Program-made: the position numbers and the translations under genes
In this document: piece by piece, positions 11,101 through 19,394 of the stretch
Numbering within the stretch: the first letter of the stretch is position 1
Layout: each line of letters opens with the position of its first letter
The notes under the pieces: generated by a model
Database searches by the model: none
What the model was told of the DNA's origin: nothing
What the model saw: only the letters and a program-made list of their open reading frames with translations
Origin: Elysia marginata
Taxonomy: Eukaryota > Mollusca > Gastropoda > Plakobranchidae
Length of the DNA: 21,492 nucleotides
NCBI GenBank assembly: GCA_019649035.1
Contig: BMAT01005910.1
Span: 177,400 to 198,891 of the forward strand
Direction of reading: 5' to 3'

Positions 11101-14100
11101 CTGACCCAGTGTTATTGACCTATTAAGTCTGCTGGTCAGTCAATCAGCAGAGAAACCTAAACGCTGTGGCCAGCAATTACCTTTCCACTGCTAATTTCAT
11201 ACCTTAAAAAATCTTTCCATCATAATTACCTTTTCAGGCATGTCAAAATCTGCCACAACTTGGCCGTGCTGTTTTGTGACATACAAGGCCTGTACACGAG
11301 TTCCCTGGGCCGCCGCCACCACACTGGCATTGCCGCCTCCATCTCTCGCATCTGTCCCAATGTCACTCAGAGCCAGACTGTTCACATTTCGGGTGTTGAA
11401 GGGAAGGGTGTAGATTGGTTCTGTGCCTGCATCACTGCTCCATACATCCACAAAACCTAGATGTTAAAATAAGTGAAATAAAGGGGGTTTTTAAGAACAG
11501 TGGAATTGCATAAAATCAACAATATTTTGTTACGTTTACATTTAAACAGGAATTACATTTACTAAATTTAGTAAAAAAAAATGTACAAAGTGTAGCAAAG
11601 TGTAGTGCGAGAGTGTCACAAGGGGTTGATATTTCTTAAACAGGTCTCACAGAAGGTTTTGACTTTCAGTGGACCCCAAATTAGTATCATTATACATACC
11701 TGTACCCAGAGCTCTTTCTAAAGGGTTCTCAGCATGCTCTATGATACAAATATACAATACAGCTATATCTTAGAACGAGCAGCTGTATATAATTAGTTAA
11801 TTCTAGCATACAAGATCCTTTATTGTTTAAAGCTAGGTTTTCATATAAAATCTAGAGTATTATGAGATTGTATGTGTCTAAAGAGCATTTCTAAAGAATT
11901 CTATTTTGCGCATAGCCTACAACCAAAATTAAAAAAAAAAACTTCTTAAAATAAGAATTTCTTGATTGAACTTAACTTTAAAAGATGTTTGACATACAAC
12001 CCAGTCCATACATTTCAATTACTTTGAACCCAATAGTACCAAATTCAACGATGAGTACATTTTATAAAAGATAAATAAGACTGGTAACATAAATATTTAT
12101 TTGCAATTTAACAAGTACTCCAGATATCTATGCTTGAGTTATCTGAACTTGACTACAACACAAACTAAGCAGTGTTTTACCATGTGCAAAAGAAGCCGCT
12201 GTGTATCTCTCTGATGTTTTTAACTGCTGTACCCAGTTTTCCATCCTACAAAGAACGCCATCGTCTGTATCCTCATCTAGAACCAGCGCTGTGTTACTGG
12301 CATTATATGTACATGAGTCTCCTGTCAAGGTGTCCCAGGATCTTACGTTACAGCTTGTGTATCTGACAAGATGGAAATAAGAGGAGGAAAATGGGTGAAT
12401 CAGTGTATAGGATAGAGGACAATAAAACAAAAACTTTTATACAGTGAAATTTAATTTATCAGGGATCCCACTCAAACTTTCTGAAAATAGTTGGAAATCC
12501 TGGATCTACTTTCTCAAATAAATAAACATTTACAAAATGTGTTATTTGGTGACCCTAAATTGTCATTGTTCATGCAATAAATCTAGTTCAAATTTGAGCA
12601 TTCATTCAGTCAGCTTCCTTGGCTAAAAAAAAACCTGAGAATAATGAATTTATATCTCTTAATAGCAAATTAAAGTCCAGACCAGATGTTTCAAACCTCA
12701 CAGGAAAAAAATTTAACATTGAATCATCCAAAAATTGAATTACAGTCTGACCCACTAAATGGTGAAATTGGGGAAGAAGGCTTCTTTTTCCGATTTTCTA
12801 GGTAATATAACAAGGAGAAACTGTGTTCAGGCACATAGAATTATTACAAAACATAAAGTGAGAGAGAGAGAGAAAGAGACAGGGAAAAGAGAGGGAAGAG
12901 AGAGAAAGAGAGAGTTTGGTTTGGTTGTTTGAATTTTAACGTCTCTTTTTCAACTACAAGGTTATATCGGAGACGGCGCTTGGGACAATTGAAAGCGTGC
13001 TGCCACACTGTGATGTAGGGAGCGCTGCATACACCACACCTAGTCACATTATCCGTACACTGGGCCGACCAGACTTAGCACTAAATCCATTATGCCAGAC
13101 ACCAGGCGGATCAGCTACTTATACCAATTTTAAAGTCCTTGGTTTGACTCAGCCGGGGATCGAACCCTTACCTCCCGATCTCTGAGCGAATGTCTTTACC
13201 ACTAGGCCAGAGAGCCGGTGAGAGAAAGAAAGAGAGAGAGATAGAGAGAGAAAAAAAAGCAAAAGAAGAAAAATGAAGGAAAGAAACAACTTTATACCCC
13301 CAATCTAAGACTTGGATATGTTAAACTGCTCGGCAACTTTCATTGTGGTAGGTCATGGAATCTCAAGTGCTTCAAGCACTGTAAGGTAAGTTTATTATCA
13401 GCAGACAAATCGGCTTTGTTTTGAAGGCCATTTTTTACACCGAGAGTTAAGTCAATGAATGAAACCTTTTTTTAGTTGGTTTAACATCCCCTAAGCTTGC
13501 TGCACGGCAAACTTATATGTAGATAATTAACTTTTAACTAGAAACAACCCTTTCATACATGCTAACAGTTACAGCCATCTATAGGTCTCATAGACATCTA
13601 CCCATTTATAAGTAGAGGTCTGTGATACGCCTACACTTGACTACAATATTACAATACAAACAAAAGCAACAAAGTTTTCTGTTCAAATGATTACAATATT
13701 AGCATCATGTCTGGCCACTGTCTCACAGCTGTCAGTTTACCTGATAAAATAAACCTTAGCTCAAACTGTGTCCGACTGCAATGAACTGAACCATGAAGTC
13801 CACAGCATGCAAGGTAGACTTGGCAGTGACCTTCCCTCTAGCATTTTCTTACATATGGTTTAAAAAAAAAACACCCTTTGAAGTTGCCTATGCCCAGGAT
13901 ATCGTTTTTACCGACCACTGTCTGTTAATTCATTCATAACATGTAAGTGATGCGCTTTTAACATATAACGTCTTTTTGAGAATGATATCTGGAATTTTTC
14001 CACTATAAACGGCTAATATTTCCCAATTTTGTGATGCTTTAGAATAGAAAAAATTCAGATTTTTCTCGATTTTACAATTACTCATTTCGCATTTCCCAAT

Positions 14101-17100
14101 TTGGCAGGTTCGACTGTATCAGTATCCATTACAAAAAGAAAGGATAAAATAAGTAATTTGAATTATAGTTTGAATAAATACATGTGTTTTTACTAGTTGG
14201 GCTATAGAAGACCAAAAAAATCAAAGGGGGTGTGGCTGGCCTGTTTAGCAGGCATAAGGTATTTTGGCATTATCACCCCTGCCCAGTTAACCAAAAGGTT
14301 TGAAGCCCACTTTCAATGTTAGAATTTGTCTAATAACATGTGAACTTCAACTAATTGACCACACTTTCAGAGATCAAAGGGCCCCGGTCACTTGTTTTAT
14401 ACTGCTGAAATCAAAATGTGAAGCGGGGTCTTTGAATTGTCCACTTCAGCATACAACACAAGCAAAAGAGAGAGTTGTCTTCAGCATTATGACAAAGGTA
14501 CCTATAAGTTAAGACATAGGCCAATGATGTCATTCTAATCAGATTATGTGGCAGGGCTATTGAATGGAGTTACCAGTGAGGGATGCAATGACATGTCATG
14601 GTGCATTACTCCAAGCATTTCCTCTGATCTCCAGATGTAGATGCAAACAAGGCAAGACAATAAATAATCTGTCCATTTGTCTAGATCAATCACAACCCTT
14701 GAGATAAGGAATAAGTTAACTTACCCTGCAACAATGGTTGAGCCATGGGAGTGAACGGCACAAAGAACTCTGCCCTGTGCATAGTTTAGTTGATATGGTT
14801 TGCCTGTCCTTGCCTGGTGTCAGGAGAAAAAAATACTATGAGTAATACTTGCCTTGCTTTCTTTGACATAATTGTCTCAGGGTAAGGGATTCACCTGCCT
14901 GCTGGCCAATGCAAGCAGGGTGATTGATGAAATCAAAATTTAGTGCAGCTGTAGCACCCCTCTCTATAACATCCTCTGTTAACCTGAAAAACCATCTAAT
15001 TATTTAAAAATATGTAAGTTCTTTACAAAAAGGTCTTTATTACTAAGTTAACTAAGTGTGTATACCTCCTACCCAGAATCAAGGATTTGATGAGATCGAT
15101 TGCTTGATTACTTCAAGCTTGTTCTTGCTCCCTTAAACACTGTATCTCATACCTTCCAATTAGCATCCAATAGCTGTTTCTCCTCTGTCAAACGTCGGAC
15201 TCTGCCTTTCCAGTCTGAGCCATCACTAACGTGCATGTTTGGGTCCATCCCACCAAGGCCGAGCTGCAGAAAAATCTCAAACCACAACAGCTCATCATCA
15301 GCCAGGCTGCGCCAACTGCGGCTTACCTGACTCATTGAGCAAAGAATGTCATAATTTTAGTATTTGTTTGTATGCTTGTGTGTATGTTGTGGGGGTGGGG
15401 GGGGAGGAGGCTTTTTTGTTGTTTTTTCTTGGCTCACTGGTGCACAATTTCCTGTCTTTAAGTACTATAACACATTCTGACAGTAAAAACTAATTGATAA
15501 AAAAAGACACACTTTTCTTTTCATAATACTCCTTAAGTAATTTTGGCTTTAAAAGAGACATAGCCGTGGATTAAAAATCCAAGAACAGCTAATGCACTCT
15601 AATTTTCTTTAAAAATTACAAAGACATTTACACTATCACTTAGCAAAAATCGACTTGCAATTATGTTAAACCTCAACCATAATGTAACGTGGTGAAAAAG
15701 GAAAAATACATAACCTTAAGTAAATTTACTGCATTTACTGACCAGATCTCTTGCAGGAAGGTAGGCCTACTTAGCAGATAAAAATGATTAAAACAAATTT
15801 CATGAAAATGACATTTTTATTTTCAGTACAGTAAAAATTTAATTGAAAAAACAAATCCTCTTTTTCTTAAATGAAAAATACCCTTCAAACCACAAACATT
15901 CTCTCTCAATTCCTCTGAATCACACATACTATAAGAATAAAACACATTGAAGTTTTTTTTAAATATCGTCACCTCAGTTATTGTTTAGTTGTATGTCTAT
16001 AAAGCAGTTTTGGGAAAATCAACTTCTAATTTTAATTGTTCTTCAAGTTTTGTATAATAAAAAAAATTACATTAAGTGATGTGTATGTAATCCTGTATAA
16101 TGTTTGAAAAAAAATCAAGAACATTAATCTTCATTTAAACTAATGAGGTAGAACTAAAAAAATTGGTGTTGATATCTCACCAGTTTTCATGAGAAATGCT
16201 TCAATTTACAAATGTTTTTAGTGCTCTTGTCAATTTATAAGTGTTGTATCTCCAAATTTTAACATGGTATGATGCATCTTTTCAATTTACATTTGCCGTG
16301 CCACTATTCAAGCCATGGACATGTATTTTGCAAAATCCTAGACCTTATAGTAGCATACTGGATAAGATTTTTATGTCTAAAACGCAGGTTTCATACAAAT
16401 TATTTTTTTGTAATCTTGATGCAAATTGCTTTCGCGCTATTCTATTGGAGAAAGAACAATGACAACAATTTATCTGTGGGAGATTGACCTTCAAAAATTA
16501 GTTTTCGCGTTGTTTAGTACATACACCAACATCTAAATATAAAAAATTGTTTAAAAATTTGTAGATACAACAATTGTAAATTGGAAAACTACAATCTCTG
16601 CTCCAATGGTGGCTCTAAAATTTTTGAAGCATATAAATTTTGGTTTCTAGATGTCACAATTGGTGTCAGCTTTAGTTTAGAAAAATGGAGATGCAACAAA
16701 TGTAAATGAGGCAACGATAAATTGACACTCATTTCATTGGTAGCGGTTATACTAAAGATAGTCAAGACACCGATAAACTTAAATTTCAAAACAAATTTTT
16801 ACATATATATATGCTTAACAAATGGTTACATTTCGCAAATATCTTTGAAATAAAATTTAATTAAGTTCACCTGTGAGCACATGCAAAGACTCTTCATGTC
16901 CAGGTGCTGAAATATTTTTAGCGCAACTTCACGGGGTACACTTGTGTCAAAAAATGGAATTTCATTGATGTCATCCTGAAAAAAAAGTATTTACAACATT
17001 TGGACACACTTCATCATAGCACTGTGAACAAATACAGCCAGATGTTAATTTCCACTAAACAAAAGAGAAATGATTATTACATTAGATTGTATTACACAGA

Positions 17101-19394
17101 AAGGTCGTCTCTCCTGGTTATAGCCCAGTAACTGTCTCTTTTCTAGTTTTCAGTAAACTGAGAATTTAAAATCTTTCCTTAAAGAAGCATTAACTTCCAC
17201 CTATGAAAAAAATTTAATGATGGTCATGGACACAAAGGTTGTCCTTAATGGTAAGAGCCCATTCATTGTGTTTCAGTAAATAGAAACTGTGAATCAGTTC
17301 CTGGGAAAACATTAATTTATCACATGTAGTTGTGAAAAAGCTGTGTCAATAAAGATAGCTAATAGAATTATAATATGACTGTGGTTTCCCCTAACAATGT
17401 GCAAGAGGCTTTTTCATACTTAAGTAATTCATTTATGACAACTTAAAAACCACTGCTAAAGAAGTCAGATTTTTTCGAGGTTTGAAAGCGAATCTGACTT
17501 TTCCTTTCCTATTAAATAAGACCCTGCAATGTATAGGCCCCTTTTTCAGGAAGAGTAAGGAAGTGGATAAATAGTAATTAAACCTAAAATATAAAGTAAA
17601 CATTAAATGTCTTTGGGGCAAAAATAGTGCACGAACCCAGATTTTCAATTCATTCTTTGTAACAATGCGGCTGTTTCCACAAGCAAAAGTATTGATATTT
17701 TTAAAAAAATTTCTTTTGTTACTTGTTAAAAATGTACCCAGGGTAACTCAGGATTTAATAAAACAAAATTGGACAGGATTTTCTAAAACTAATATTCATT
17801 ATTTGTAAGCCAACCAGAGTTAATCAGGCACTTAAGTCAAAGTTTTTTCATATTAAGTTATTAAAACTTTCTTAAATTGTACTCTACTCTTTTTCGAAAA
17901 GTTATAACTCTGACTTATTTAAACCTTTCAAGAGTAATTTCATTTTAAAGAAAATAATAATAGTTGGATGTGTAACAAATTAGTATATTTAAAGCAATCT
18001 GACTCCAAATTCGTCTAAGTGACTTGTGCCTGATTCACTCTGGCTGCCTCACATTTCAAGATACAGTAATATTGGGCTAAATGAATAGCACTTAGGAAGC
18101 TAAAATAGTGTGCATGCACTGATAAAAGTAGTAAAAATTGCTAGTTCAACTTTATTCTATTTAGAACGCAATGATAAACAAGTTGTTTCCCTTGACCATA
18201 AAAACGGATAAAGTCTAGACTACAAAATCAAGATTTTGACTGATGTATGCCTAGTGTATAGATCTATATGAATAGCAATTATTGCATTGCAACCATTCAA
18301 ATAATCATTGATCAAAGGGGGGAAACCAAGGGGATTGGAGAGGGGGGGGGACGGTGGTCAGGCTGAATCAAGAAGGATGATCCACAGGTCTACAACAATT
18401 CACCTGTTGCTGTGTCAGTATACTGTATTGTATGGGCGAGGTATATGTTGCATCATCTCACTTGCTGTGCTCTAGTCTACACAAACGATGCCCACCCTAC
18501 AGGCCTGGGTCCACCTTTTACCCATCCTCTGCACAACCCTGCCCCCAAGACTTCTCATCCCCATAACATGCGTTTGTAGGCTTGTACTTGTAGCAAGCCT
18601 GGCTTTAACAAAAGAAGAGGTGATTCCTGCACTGCAGAATGATGCTCGCCTGTCCCTTACATCCCAGTGGTTGCATTTATCTGGCATCTGTTCCAACACT
18701 ACTGTAGAAGGAAAGCTAACATCATATTTACACTTACAGCCAAAAACAGGGATTTTTTAAAAATTCTGTTTAGTAAAAATTACTTCCTGGGTATCAAGGA
18801 AAGGTGCTTTAATTTTAGAATTTATGATTAATAACTCACAAGATCAGCTATAAATAAATCAAGCATTTGCTTTGGCTCTTCTTTAATTCCAAGGCTTCTA
18901 TTCTCACTACTTTCGTCAATGGAGCCACTATCTTCCTTTGATTTCTTGGATGACTGCCCTTCAATTTCCTGAAAGTATCTCTTCTTTGACAATGTAGCAG
19001 AAGACGCCTTTAACACTTCTTTTGTATTCTTGGATGCTAGCCTCTTTGGGGCCTCATTCAAAAACTGAGTAAGAATTTTGAAAGGGTAGTACTCTGTGGC
19101 AGTGTCTGAGGCCTCATGCCTTGGTTTGAAGGTATTGATCTCAAACCCGTCCAAGCTGTTGTCATCTTGCAAAGGAACCAATGCATGACCTGCGCCTGCA
19201 GGAGGAAGGCTGAGGCTGTAGTCAGAGAGCTGGTCAACCTTATGAGTAGGAGTTTCAGTGCCGCCTACAGCCTTTTTTGATGTGCTTGGGCCAGAACTGT
19301 TGGTAGTGTGAGGGAGGTTTAGTTTATCGTTGAGTTCTTTTTTCCATTGCTGTCTAAATTTTTCAAGGTCAGAATTTGGATTTTTCTCGGACAT
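2046..19394 (-). CDS. FBXW8: F-box/WD repeat protein 8 orthologue, whole coding span (12 coding exons)
   Basis: FBXW8 is the substrate-recognition subunit of the CUL7-SKP1-RBX1 ubiquitin ligase; its F-box binds SKP1 and its WD40 propeller binds substrates. The coding exons, read on the minus strand, are 18840-19394, 16871-16975, 15153-15326, 14725-14813, 12181-12362, 11230-11456, 10895-10975, 7371-7478, 5997-6124, 3837-4013, 2680-2787 and 2046-2190. They sum to 2079 nt, a multiple of three, giving 692 residues; vertebrate FBXW8 is about 600, and most of the extra length is N-terminal. Landmarks: an N-terminal LEKFRQQWKKEL helix (10-21), F-box (about 193-240), VHSH (298-301), and WD-type strands ending near W317-D318, W374, Y511-D512, Y554-D555, W595-D596 and Y653-D654, ending in AVPYDQVI. 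The family call comes from recalled similarity to human FBXW8 over the full length, including LWDVHNRHPVEY against human LWEVYSGHPVQH. Other FBXW proteins lack this N-terminal and C-terminal combination. Confidence 0.95.
2191..2679 (-). other. FBXW8 intron 11 (489 bp)
   Basis: AT-rich intron between C11 and C12, phase 2. The only feature noted is the open read-through of C11 at its 5' end. No repeat family recognised. Confidence 0.9.
2680..2787 (-). CDS. FBXW8: FBXW8 coding exon C11: last propeller strands (residues 609-644 plus two bases)
   Basis: The acceptor is TTCTTTTCTAG|ACACCC; 108 nt, phase 2 in and 2 out. The product HPVEYCHSEERLLVIGNIPY then QKFPKSDEFDKVSAL matches vertebrate HPVQHISFSSHSLITANVPY. 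The donor CTCAG|GTTCGA is weak at positions +3 to +6. Read-through stays open for 18 codons past the shared Leu codon and then meets a TAA. Confidence 0.93.
2788..3836 (-). other. FBXW8 intron 10 (1049 bp)
   Basis: Bounded by a weak GTTTTG donor and a strong TTTCTTTTCTAG acceptor. It is very A/T-rich with homopolymer runs around 3240-3370 and 3595-3610. I see no element or gene in it. Confidence 0.9.
3837..4013 (-). CDS. FBXW8: FBXW8 coding exon C10: WD blades (residues 550-608 plus two bases)
   Basis: The acceptor follows a run of A and ends ACAG|GATTCG; 177 nt, phase 2 in and 2 out. The product has IRLYDLRSGTFPMLTLAGHS, then MDSWKIVSADEAGFVFVWD, then RKLWDVHN. This is the best conserved part of the gene: vertebrate VRIHDLRSG, MDDWKIVSGGEEGLVSVWD and QKLWEVYSG. 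The donor AACAG|GTTTTG is weak. Reading through it adds RF and a stop. Confidence 0.96.
4014..5996 (-). other. FBXW8 intron 9 (1983 bp)
   Basis: AT-rich, bounded by GTAAGA and AAAACAG. Short open frames on the plus strand have no recognisable motif and no partner exons. Nothing further can be supported. Confidence 0.88.
5997..6124 (-). CDS. FBXW8: FBXW8 coding exon C9: WD blade (residues 508-549 plus two bases)
   Basis: The acceptor is TGTGGGATCAG|GTGAAT and the donor GACAGGAA|GTAAGA; 128 nt, phase 0 in and phase 2 out. The product VNVYDLSSLHLTASLTGHTW carries a GH and a YD pair typical of a WD40 repeat, and QLITGSGDR matches vertebrate LMVSGNMDGR. As in C3, the acceptor CAG is followed by GTGA, so it also reads as a donor. 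Confidence 0.95.
6125..7370 (-). other. FBXW8 intron 8 (1246 bp), with a tandem duplication
   Basis: Bounded by GTAGAT and GGGATCAG. Its 3' part holds the diverged 196-bp duplication described separately; the rest is AT-rich and unassigned. Confidence 0.88.
6241..6612. repeat. Two diverged tandem copies of a unit of about 196 bp
   Basis: AATTCAAACC begins at 6241 and again at 6437. The two copies share in order: ATGTTTG(T/C)TT and ATTCAAACT, a TTCTTTT(G/A)T(A/G)ATG block, an AATATTTTC block, TTTTGGATAA/TTTTTGATAA, TAAATTTTG, a G/T-rich stretch ending in GGTTT and an AACTG(A/G)ACT block. Divergence is high, so the duplication is old. No coding content is seen. Confidence 0.65.
7371..7478 (-). 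CDS. FBXW8: FBXW8 coding exon C8: WD blade (residues 472-507)
   Basis: This 108-nt phase 0/0 exon has acceptor GATTTTCCAG|ATACAC and donor ATCAAG|GTAGAT. The product, IHNVYWAPITAVSLRP followed by VAVGFSVYAGASTQIK, matches vertebrate YAHGPPVTCLDVS and VAFGVQGLGWVYEGSKI. It continues directly into the VNVYDL strand of C9. Confidence 0.93.
8134..8439 (-). pseudogene. Broken N-terminus of a pogo/Tigger transposase (CENP-B-type DNA-binding domain)
   Basis: The 102 codons from the ATG at 8437-8439 stay in one frame but carry internal stops. The first segment begins MSKRKHSAYTIEFKLQILSE, the classic start of a CENP-B N-terminal helix-turn-helix as found in Tigger/pogo transposases. After a TAA in the codon following TKM comes ICKKHSIPNSMLSTIFQDRE, the second half of the same domain (recognition helix SMLSTI). 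After a TGA comes KLYSHEELEDAVFA, resembling the start of the second (Tc5-type) HTH with its conserved EDAVF. The remaining transposase, including all catalytic acidic residues, is absent. It cannot encode an active enzyme. Confidence 0.82.
8785..8801. repeat. (CA)n microsatellite inside the Tigger element
   Basis: CCCACACACACACACACA, a short dinucleotide run in the leader of the transposon. A GA run lies at 9017-9029 in the same element. Confidence 0.85.
10895..10975 (-). CDS. FBXW8: FBXW8 coding exon C7: small lysine-rich exon (residues 445-471), acceptor uncertain
   Basis: The only phase-compatible open segment between C6 and C8 runs to donor AGACTG|GTAAAC at 10893-10895. It encodes KAILKKPKKEKFKISDFAAN then YIFEIRL. 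The second half aligns with the vertebrate strand PVAVAAAGDLMYLL, and the first with the lead-in after FEVPK. The acceptor lies in ATAAGAAG: splicing after the first AAG gives a start at 10975, after the second a start at 10972. The polypyrimidine tract is poor. The nearby better-looking acceptor, TAATACAG ending at 10983, would put a TAA in frame. Support is weaker than for its neighbours but both junction phases fit. Confidence 0.72.
10976..11229 (-). other. FBXW8 intron 6 (254 bp)
   Basis: Short intron between C6 and C7. Donor GTAATT; acceptor in ATAAGAAG with poor polypyrimidine content. No repeat recognised. Confidence 0.7.
11230..11456 (-). CDS. FBXW8: FBXW8 coding exon C6: WD blades (residues 369-444)
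   Basis: The acceptor is AACATCTAG|GTTTTG and the donor GAAAAG|GTAATT (phase 1 in, phase 0 out), 227 nt. The product begins GFVDVWSSDAG (vertebrate DGFLNIWDLRTG), followed by RNVNSLALSDIG (IQALALSQD) and VVADFDMPEK (IAAEFEVPK). A glycine-rich loop, ARDGGGN, lies between strands and is probably a surface loop. Confidence 0.94.
11457..12180 (-). other. FBXW8 intron 5 (724 bp)
   Basis: Phase 1 intron with donor GTAAAA and acceptor AACATCTAG. AT-rich; nothing recognisable inside. Confidence 0.9.
12181..12362 (-). CDS. FBXW8: FBXW8 coding exon C5: WD blade and acidic insertion (residues 309-368)
   Basis: The acceptor is CCATCTTGTCAG|ATACAC and the donor GCACATG|GTAAAA; the 182-nt exon enters in phase 2 and leaves in phase 1. 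It starts YTSCNVRSWDTLTG, which completes the first blade (vertebrate YTSGDVRVWDTRTW). It then carries an acidic stretch, DEDTDDG (near 337-343), and ends SERYTAASFAH, just before the next strand. The acidic segment sits where vertebrate FBXW8 also has an acidic loop. Confidence 0.94.
12857..12914. repeat. (GA)n-rich microsatellite, left of the SINE
   Basis: Interrupted GAGA/GAAA purine run. A similar run continues on the other side of the SINE. Confidence 0.85.
12915..13219 (-). mobile_element. tRNA-derived SINE, about 305 bp, inserted in a GA tract
   Basis: On the minus strand the element starts CCGGCTCTCTGGCCTAGTGG. TGGCCTAGTGG (13199-13209) fits the pol III A box, and GGTTCGATCCC (13156-13166) the B box, about 32 bases apart as in a tRNA. 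The acceptor and T stems do not pair, so it is not a working tRNA gene. An unrelated body of about 200 bases follows, ending AAACAACCAAACCAAAC at the GA tract. GAGA sequence on both sides hides the target duplication. Confidence 0.82.
13220..13272. repeat. (GA)n-rich microsatellite, right of the SINE
   Basis: Interrupted GAGAGA/GAAAG run continuing into A-rich sequence. It probably formed one tract with 12857-12914 before the SINE inserted. Confidence 0.8.
14725..14813 (-). CDS. FBXW8: FBXW8 coding exon C4: start of the WD40 propeller (residues 279-307 plus two bases)
   Basis: This 89-nt exon runs from acceptor CTGACACCAG|GCAAGG to donor GCAGG|GTAAGT, leaving phase 2. The product includes GRVLCAVHSHGSTIVAG, the outer strands of the first WD blade; vertebrate FBXW8 has VLCDVHSHDGVVIAG. 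The glycine at 308 is split across the next intron. The near identity of the VHSH motif makes this exon secure despite its size. Confidence 0.95.
14814..15152 (-). other. FBXW8 intron 3 (339 bp)
   Basis: Phase 0 intron, donor GTATGAG, acceptor TCCTGACACCAG. No repeat or gene recognised. Confidence 0.92.
15153..15326 (-). CDS. FBXW8: FBXW8 coding exon C3: end of the F-box and linker (residues 221-278)
   Basis: This 174-nt phase 0/0 exon starts VSRSWRSLADDELLWFEIFL, the canonical end of an F-box (vertebrate VSKTWKVIAEDEVLWYRLC). It ends KQLLDANWK, matching the vertebrate EHMLRTNWK that links the F-box to the propeller. Together with C2 the F-box is complete and uninterrupted. The donor AATTGGAAG|GTATGAG is good. 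The acceptor is odd: TCAG is immediately followed by GTAAGC, so the same bases also read as a consensus donor. Confidence 0.96.
15327..16870 (-). other. FBXW8 intron 2 (1544 bp), with an inverted-repeat cluster
   Basis: Donor GTGAAC, acceptor ending AATGAGTCAG. It contains a G-rich run (15388-15409) and the inverted-repeat cluster at 16195-16745; otherwise AT-rich and unassigned. Confidence 0.9.
16195..16745. repeat. Inverted-repeat cluster, possible decayed TIR element
   Basis: The 32-base arm at 16231-16262 (CAATTTATAAGTGTTGTATC then TCCAAATTTTAA) is matched on the opposite strand by 16551-16583 with only about four differences. A third related arm, again in the opposite direction, is at 16681-16708 (complement CATTTACATTTGTTGCATCT then CC). 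TCAATTTACAAATGTTT at 16201 is another partial copy. No open frame resembles a transposase. Confidence 0.6.
16871..16975 (-). CDS. FBXW8: FBXW8 coding exon C2: first half of the F-box (residues 186-220)
   Basis: This 105-nt exon of 35 codons has an acceptor TTTTTTCAG|GATGAC and donor TCACAG|GTGAAC, both phase 0. The product begins DDINEIPFFD and contains VPREVALKIFQHLD followed by CMCSQ. This is the SKP1-binding first helices of an F-box; the PFFD lead-in and the CxQ end match vertebrate FBXW8 (NDVPFFD ... RCAQ). It is too short to have been listed by an ORF-length filter and was found from the splice signals and homology. Confidence 0.95.
16976..18839 (-). other. FBXW8 intron 1 (1864 bp)
   Basis: Donor GTGAGT, acceptor TTTTTTTCAG. 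A G-rich run on the plus strand lies at 18317-18350. The less AT-rich part at 18420-18700 holds short open frames on both strands without motifs or partner splice sites; I could not assign it. Confidence 0.88.
18840..19394 (-). CDS. FBXW8: FBXW8 coding exon C1: start codon and N-terminal region (residues 1-185)
   Basis: The start ATG at 19392-19394 has G at -3 and is followed by LEKFRQQWKKEL at residues 10-21, matching the extreme N-terminus of vertebrate FBXW8 (LDEFRRRWQEEL). This is the main reason for choosing this start. The middle is rich in Ser, Lys, Asp and Glu and is probably disordered. Basic clusters SKKR (136-139) and SKKSK (149-153) could be nuclear-localisation or ubiquitylation sites, which is inference. 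The exon closes with LDLFIADL (178-185), which aligns with the LVDQLIRDL segment just before the vertebrate F-box. The donor is GATCTT|GTGAGT in phase 0, with an in-frame stop (TAA) shortly after it. The reading frame stays open upstream through 19469, so a longer N-terminus encoded by an outside exon cannot be excluded. Confidence 0.93.

Larger units (their letters stand above)
12743..14116. mobile_element. TIR DNA element, pogo-like ends, 1374 bp, without transposase
   Basis: The left end reads CAGTCTGACCCACTAAATGG and the right end, on the minus strand, CAGTCGAACCTGCCAAATTG; about 19 of 26 terminal bases match. TA flanks both ends (12741-12742 and 14117-14118). A second inverted motif, near CGATTTTCTAG on the left and the complement of AAAATCGAGAAAAA on the right, lies inside the ends. 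No transposase is present. The SINE and GA tracts inside it are later insertions or expansions. Its ends resemble those of the 732-1969 element, so both may belong to one family group. Confidence 0.68.
12363..14724 (-). other. FBXW8 intron 4 (2362 bp), with nested mobile elements
   Basis: Donor GTAAGT and acceptor CCATCTTGTCAG. More than half is a TIR element (12743-14116) that itself contains a SINE and GA tracts. A TACAGTGAAATTTAATTTAT sequence at about 12440 resembles another transposon end, without a visible partner. The 14117-14724 part is unassigned apart from a doubtful SINE-like stretch near 14225-14310. Confidence 0.88.

Noticed and set aside
12844-13047. Minus-strand open frame of 67 codons over the GA tract
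   Set aside because: It is made of SINE body plus the complement of the GA run (a Ser-Leu repeat), not a gene.
13140-13219. Functional minus-strand tRNA gene
   Set aside because: A and B boxes are present but the acceptor and T stems do not pair, and an extended non-tRNA body follows; it is the head of a SINE.
14221-14320. Possible third tRNA-like SINE (GGCTGGCCTGTTTAGCAGGC and AGGTTTGAAGCCC)
   Set aside because: The B-box match is poor and no body or tail can be delimited; too weak to annotate.
18472-18760. Opposed open frames of 75-90 codons in a less AT-rich part of intron 1
   Set aside because: No homology recognised, and inclusion of the minus-strand frame between C1 and C2 would interrupt the conserved IADL-DDINE junction.
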